NCBI GenBank assembly: GCA_046483125.1
Contig: JAWODU010000001.1
Coordinates: 1-18,438 of the forward strand
DNA from: JAWODU01 sp046483125
GTDB taxonomy: Bacteria; Verrucomicrobiota; Kiritimatiellia; UBA8416; JAWODU01
Direction of reading: 5' to 3'
Length of the DNA stretch: 18,438 nucleotides
Shown: one piece after another, positions 14,471 to 18,438 of the stretch
Layout of the letters: each line of letters opens with the position of its first letter
Position numbering within the stretch: the first letter of the stretch is position 1
Made by a program: the position numbers and the translations under genes
Notes under the pieces: model-generated
What the model was told of the DNA's origin: nothing
What the model saw: the letters and a program-made list of their open reading frames with translations, nothing else
Database searches by the model: none

Positions 14471-16419
14471 GTACGGCAATAGGACTGAAACATATCTCTC
14501 ACGTTTTCGCGTGAGGCCTCCGGGCCTCTTTCTCCGAAATATATCCGGTACCATGTCTCCAGGTTCACAAGGCTCCATATCTTGTAGCCGTTGTTCACGC
14601 GCCCGGACTCGTGGGCGGCGAGTAAATGATCTATGTAATTCTGATTGAAGTACTCGCCCCTAACAAGACGCGAGTCGTCCAGGAGAAGATGGGACAGTTT
14701 TTTCAGATCTCCTCTCAGCCATTCGTTTATAGGGGAACCGAAGCCGCGTTTCGGCAGGCGGATAATCTCGGGCGGAAGGTGCTTCTTCGCCATATTCTTC
14801 AAAAGGTACTTACGCTGTCTCCTTCGGAATTTAAGTCCCGCAGGTATAGTGGCGGCGAATTCCACGAGCTTGTGATCCATGAATGGGCTCCTGGCTTCAA
14901 GGCTGTGTATCATGCTGATACGGTCCACTTTTACGTTTGAGTATTCCGGCATTCGCACCATGAGGTCCGTGAAGCTCATTCTGTCCACCTGGTTTACGGC
15001 GTGATCGCTCCAGTATCGCGACATTAAATCTTCCAGCGGGTCCGATTTTCCAACCTTGTCTCTGAAACCCGCGGCATACAGGCGCTCCTTTTGTTCGTTT
15101 TCGAACGAAAAAAAGCTGATTCCCCGGGCATATGACGATTGGGACGGCGCCAGGGAAACCGAATTGAACCACCTGAGGCTCTGTCGCCAGCTCTTCCTGG
15201 CGGTTTTTTCTCCGAGCAGTTTGAGAAACGCCGGCACGCCTTTTTTTCTTATGCAGGCCGGAATGCGGCGGTAAGCGTTAAGAACAAGATTGGCCACGTA
15301 CCTGTCATATCCCATAAAAGACTCATCCCCGGCGTCCCCGGTGAGAACCACGGTCACGTGTTTCCTGGCAAGCCTGGATATGTAATACATGGGCAAGGCC
15401 GGAATATCCGCGTACGGTCCGTCCATACCCCATATCAGATCGGGCAGTATTGCGACGGCGTCCGGTTTAACGATAAACTCCCTGTGCGCGGTACCGAGGT
15501 GCCGCGCGGTTATGCGCGCGAAAGGAAGTTCGCTGAAACCGCGCGCGTCGTCCCCGATGGAAAAGGTATTAACAGGTTCGCCCGAGGCGCGTCTCATCAT
15601 GCTCACAACAAGACCCGAATCTATGCCACTGCTGAGAAAAGCGCCAAGAGGCACGTCGCTCATAAGCCGCAATTTCACCGATTCCTGAAGCAGATGCTCC
15701 GATTTTTCGATCGCTTCTTCTTCGGTCATGCCGCTGTCGGGGCGGTAGTAAAGCTCCCAGTACCGCTCAGTCTTTACCGCGCCCTTTTCGTAGATCAGAA
15801 TCCCGGCGGGAGGCACCTTGTGAATCCCTGAAATCATGTCCTCGTAACCGGGAACGAACTTGAATGAAAGAAAGCCGTCAATCGCGCCGGGATTCGGTTC
15901 GGGAGTGAACCCGGTATCCCTGAGCAGTGCTTTTACTTCCGAAGCAAAAGTCAGCGAACCGTTCGCAACGGTATAGAACAGCGGCTTCTGGCCCAGCCTG
16001 TCCCTGGCCAGAACAAGCCGTTTCTTTCGCACGTCCCATAAAGCAAAAGCAAACATGCCGCGCAGTTTTTTTACACAGTCAATGCCTTCTTCTTCATACA
16101 GGTGAACTATAACCTCGGTATCCGTTCTCGTGCTGAAGATGTGGCCCTTGTCCTGGAGTTCCTGCCTGATCCCGCGATAGTTATATATCTCTCCGTTAAA
16201 AACTATCCAGACCGACCCGTCCTCGTTGGAAAGCGGCTGGTGGCCGGTGTCCAGATCTATGATGCTCAGCCGGCGGTGGCCGAGACCCACGGGACCTTCA
16301 AGATAGGTGCCGTGGTCGTCCGGCCCCCGGTGGGAAAGAGCTTCGCACATCCTCCCCAACACACCGGCGTCGACTCTCCGGCTGTCATTTCCGTTAACTT
16401 TTCCGCAAATGCCGCACAT
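14458..16419 (-). CDS. asnB: Asparagine synthase-type glutamine amidotransferase (AsnB family)
   Basis: A 653-residue two-domain enzyme. The glutaminase domain begins MCGICGKVNG, with Cys2 as the nucleophile exposed after Met removal, and carries HRRLSIIDLD (Arg49 and neighbours), FNGEIYN (about 74-80) and TRTDTEV. The synthetase domain has the ATP-pyrophosphatase loop LSSGIDSG (about 262-269) and GDAGDESFMGYDRY (about 361-374). Ammonia from glutamine is used to amidate an activated carboxylate. True asparagine synthesis is possible. In surface-polysaccharide clusters paralogues of this length often amidate sugar acids, and the company here favours that. ATG 16419 is fixed by Cys2 and follows the upstream stop by 14 bp. 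The downstream beta-helix gene overlaps it as TGATG. Confidence 0.92.
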   Translation of the reverse strand: MCGICGKVNGNDSRRVDAGVLGRMCEALSHRGPDDHGTYLEGPVGLGHRRLSIIDLDTGHQPLSNEDGSVWIVFNGEIYNYRGIRQELQDKGHIFSTRTDTEVIVHLYEEEGIDCVKKLRGMFAFALWDVRKKRLVLARDRLGQKPLFYTVANGSLTFASEVKALLRDTGFTPEPNPGAIDGFLSFKFVPGYEDMISGIHKVPPAGILIYEKGAVKTERYWELYYRPDSGMTEEEAIEKSEHLLQESVKLRLMSDVPLGAFLSSGIDSGLVVSMMRRASGEPVNTFSIGDDARGFSELPFARITARHLGTAHREFIVKPDAVAILPDLIWGMDGPYADIPALPMYYISRLARKHVTVVLTGDAGDESFMGYDRYVANLVLNAYRRIPACIRKKGVPAFLKLLGEKTARKSWRQSLRWFNSVSLAPSQSSYARGISFFSFENEQKERLYAAGFRDKVGKSDPLEDLMSRYWSDHAVNQVDRMSFTDLMVRMPEYSNVKVDRISMIHSLEARSPFMDHKLVEFAATIPAGLKFRRRQRKYLLKNMAKKHLPPEIIRLPKRGFGSPINEWLRGDLKKLSHLLLDDSRLVRGEYFNQNYIDHLLAAHESGRVNNGYKIWSLVNLETWYRIYFGERGPEASRENVRDMFQSYCRTEGK

Positions 16420-16433
16420 GGGGTTCCCCGTTC

Positions 16434-18194
16434 TCAGCTTGCCTCTGCATTTCCACTCGGCCGTGCCGGCACTCCCTCAACGCGCGCCCCGGCCTCCACG
16501 TTTCTGTTTACCAGCGAACCGGGTCCTATTTCAGCCCTGCGGCCCACCTTGACACCGTCCAGGACCGTGGAATTATCCCCTATTCTCGCGCCGGAACCTA
16601 TCACGTCCGCTCCCTTGCTCACAAGCGGCTGAGCGATCACCGGAATGTCCGTTCTTTCAAATGAATGCGTCGCGCCGGAAATATAAACCCGTTTGCCCAG
16701 CACAACGCCTTCTCCGATTTCCAGTCCCTTCAGCGATCCGAGACGTGATTCTTCGCCTATGCAGGTGCCGGCGCCGATCCTGACCTGTCCCCCGATACAG
16801 TTTATTACCGTCCCCCTGCCTACGGTAACGCCGTCTTCCAGGCGGACCCCGGAATCTTCGTTTTTTACGTCGATGGACACGTTGTCGCCCAGCGTGACCC
16901 CGTCCCCGATGCTGATTCCGGCCGGCCTTCGCAAGGCTATGCCCTTGCCGAACACGGCGCCACTTCCCGCCCGGCCAAGCAGGAACCGGTAAAACATCCG
17001 CCTCAGTATCACACCGCACCGTCCCGGAAAACGGCTGAACAGAAGCGTGAATAGTTCGTATTTTACGAGGTACAGCGTTCCGCGTCTGCCGACCACCGTT
17101 TCCCTGTACCTGGCCAAAGCGCCGGAGCCGCCGCCCCTCAGCCTGGACTGAATTCCGCCGGAACCGCTGTTTTGGATTCTTTCTTTGCCGTAGGTTAAAT
17201 AAACGGCCAGACCGACAATCCCGAGCACCAGCAGTTTAAACCTTAGCAAAAGGCCCATGGCAAGCGACTCGGCGGGTGAAAAACCGGCAAGGGCGAAAAT
17301 GACAACATACACACCTTCGGTAAAACCCAGGTTGCCCAACGCGGCAACCGGAATCATTGACAACAGCATGGCCGCCGGCACCAGCGCGGCGGTGCGCAGA
17401 AAATCCGTTTCCACGCCGAAAGTTCTGAAAGCAACGTGGACGTTGACCCATGTTACTGCATAGAACAGCAGTGTAAGCGCCGTTACACGTAAAAGGGCGC
17501 GCTTGTCCGACGCAAGTATTCCGACAGCGTTACCCAGTTTGCCGCGAAAACTGTTTCCGTGTGTCACCAGCTTTTGGCGGGCACCGTCCAGTCGCCGTGC
17601 CGCGCGTCTTCCCGGTCCGCCTTCAAGCATACGGACTGCTCCTTTCAGAATCCTGTCCACTCCCCTGAAAGGTTCAGGCATCCGCGCGATCCACAGGAAT
17701 AACAGAAGAAGCGCCGCCGCGAGAGCGGACGTAACGTACACAAAGGGGCTGAGGTAAAGATCCGGGCTCATAAGCGGCGCGGCGATAACGAGCAGGAGTA
17801 AAACCAGGATGCCGGAAAAGCGCTCTATAAACACCGTAACCGCCGCGGCGGACTGACTGCCCATGGTACGCCCCGCGTAATAAGACCGGACAACGTCTCC
17901 TCCCACGTTCGACGGCAGAAGCCCTGAGAAAAGGTAACCTATAAGGTATATCCGCAAAAGGCGTCCGAACGGCGCCGGACCGGCCTGCAGGTCCACGAGC
18001 ACTTTCCATTTAAGACAGCTTGATAAAACTATCACGGCAGTTATTGCGAATGATACGGCAAGGTAAAGCGGAGAAATTCCGCGGATTACGGTTATCAGGC
18101 GGCCGCTGACGGTCCGGAACAGAACGTAAAAGAAGAGCAGGCTTACAGCCGCTTTGATCCATATTCTGATATTCTTCACAAGCGCATCATACAT
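16434..18194 (-). CDS. Fusion: LPG-synthase/YbhN-type membrane protein + left-handed beta-helix acyltransferase
   Basis: A 586-residue fusion. Residues about 1-335 are a multispanning domain of the lysylphosphatidylglycerol synthase TM/UPF0104 (YbhN, AglD-like) type, with GLLPSNVGGDVVRSYYAGR (about 91-109) and VFIERFSGILVLLLL. A Gly/Ser/Arg-rich linker (about 340-375) joins a soluble domain that opens LVKYELFTLLFSRFPG and forms a hexapeptide beta-helix from ISIGDGVTLGDNVSID. That domain carries a candidate catalytic His in ISGATHSFERTDIP (His510) and ends EGVPARP. The membrane half may handle or flip a polyprenyl- or glycolipid; the cytoplasmic half would O-acylate its sugar. ATG 18194 is preferred because it puts a short basic segment before the first helix. 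A longer frame back to 18437 translates repeat DNA, and ATG 18221 has GGAGG with no spacing. First gene of the leftward operon in the window. Confidence 0.82.
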   Translation of the reverse strand: MYDALVKNIRIWIKAAVSLLFFYVLFRTVSGRLITVIRGISPLYLAVSFAITAVIVLSSCLKWKVLVDLQAGPAPFGRLLRIYLIGYLFSGLLPSNVGGDVVRSYYAGRTMGSQSAAAVTVFIERFSGILVLLLLVIAAPLMSPDLYLSPFVYVTSALAAALLLLFLWIARMPEPFRGVDRILKGAVRMLEGGPGRRAARRLDGARQKLVTHGNSFRGKLGNAVGILASDKRALLRVTALTLLFYAVTWVNVHVAFRTFGVETDFLRTAALVPAAMLLSMIPVAALGNLGFTEGVYVVIFALAGFSPAESLAMGLLLRFKLLVLGIVGLAVYLTYGKERIQNSGSGGIQSRLRGGGSGALARYRETVVGRRGTLYLVKYELFTLLFSRFPGRCGVILRRMFYRFLLGRAGSGAVFGKGIALRRPAGISIGDGVTLGDNVSIDVKNEDSGVRLEDGVTVGRGTVINCIGGQVRIGAGTCIGEESRLGSLKGLEIGEGVVLGKRVYISGATHSFERTDIPVIAQPLVSKGADVIGSGARIGDNSTVLDGVKVGRRAEIGPGSLVNRNVEAGARVEGVPARPSGNAEAS

Positions 18195-18288
18195 GCACAA
18201 AGCGCCCGGCGTAAAGCGCATCCTCCGCCGGTCTCTACCCGTACCCGCGCCACGCAGGCCGGGGCGTGCGGAGCCCGAGGTACGGCTT

Positions 18289-18373
18289 GGCTCCTCTGGG
18301 CTCCGTGTGTGCCCTTCCCCCCGCGTCACGCATTTCGTTCGCAAATCGAACCGCGATCTCACCGCTTCTGCTT
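18289..18373 (-). repeat. 85-bp dispersed element, copy 2
   Basis: This is the reverse complement of 2493-2578, with one base fewer and one substitution. It lies upstream of the first leftward gene and, as at 2493, points in the same direction as the gene that follows it. The region 18195-18438 holds this element and a palindromic structure, and no other gene that I can support. Confidence 0.85.
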
Positions 18374-18434
18374 TGTTTCCGCCCTCCTCGGGTATATGTA
18401 TACACGCTCGGAGGGCGGGGCCTTGCAGAAGCGG
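18362..18434. repeat. Nested palindromic element at the window edge
   Basis: Three nested stems share one centre: CCGCTTCTGC (18362-18371) with GCAGAAGCGG (18425-18434), GCCCTCC (18381-18387) with GGAGGGC (18410-18416), and GTATA (18392-18396) with TATAC (18399-18403). All pairs are perfect within each stem. The outer arm overlaps the end of the 85-bp element. It resembles a palindromic repeat or MITE-like unit; it could also form a regulatory hairpin. Confidence 0.6.
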
Positions 18435-18438
18435 CAAG

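Noticed and set aside
18195..18437. Longer start for the membrane-acyltransferase fusion
   Set aside because: The extra 81 residues translate the repeat and palindrome and place a polar, proline-rich tail before the first membrane helix.

Overview
The window looks like part of a Gram-negative bacterial chromosome of moderately high GC. It carries a cell-surface glycan (exopolysaccharide or LPS-like) assembly and modification locus. Two predicted outer-membrane beta-barrels argue for a diderm. The intergenic DNA is full of short, degenerate, phrase-like repeats (CACGGATTGCACGGAT, TAGGTCCTA, GATTCGCGTGATTCGCGG, AATCTTAATC, CTCTGTGCCTCTGTG types). From memory I associate this style with uncultured PVC-type lineages (Kiritimatiellota, Omnitrophota, Lentisphaerota). 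That taxonomic placement is an inference and is not proven by anything here.

Layout. Five genes read rightwards: a radical SAM/SPASM enzyme (184-1209), a GT4 glycosyltransferase (1246-2445), then after a repeat-rich gap and a good sigma-70-like promoter a small beta-barrel protein (2771-3481), a protein with a CsgG/FlgO-like domain, a proline-rich linker and a beta-barrel (3501-4931), and a multispanning GT-C type glycosyltransferase (4960-6666). A convergent gap (6667-6850) holds two hairpins and a hexamer repeat tract. Seven genes then read leftwards from 18194 to 6851: a membrane protein of the lysylphosphatidylglycerol-synthase/YbhN type fused to a left-handed beta-helix acyltransferase, an AsnB-type amidotransferase, a second left-handed beta-helix protein translationally coupled to it, a ferredoxin-FrhB protein, a large fusion of a B12-binding radical SAM enzyme with a polysaccharide pyruvyl transferase, a GT2 glycosyltransferase, and a second GT-C type membrane protein.

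The genes suggest one pathway: sugar-lipid building by GT2, GT4 and GT-C enzymes, decoration by amidation (AsnB), O-acylation (beta-helix proteins), pyruvylation and radical chemistry (two radical SAM enzymes with a ferredoxin-FrhB partner), and an outer-membrane stage. No gene identifies the polymer, and there is no recognisable Wzx/Wzy/Wza, ABC exporter or exosortase in the window.

The most unusual points are the radical SAM-pyruvyltransferase fusion beside FrhB, the membrane protein-acyltransferase fusion, and the dispersed repeats. In five places these repeats begin at, within, or a few bases after a stop codon, and they appear to have supplied the start region of one gene and the end of another. 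No tRNA, rRNA, CRISPR array, transposase or phage gene was seen.
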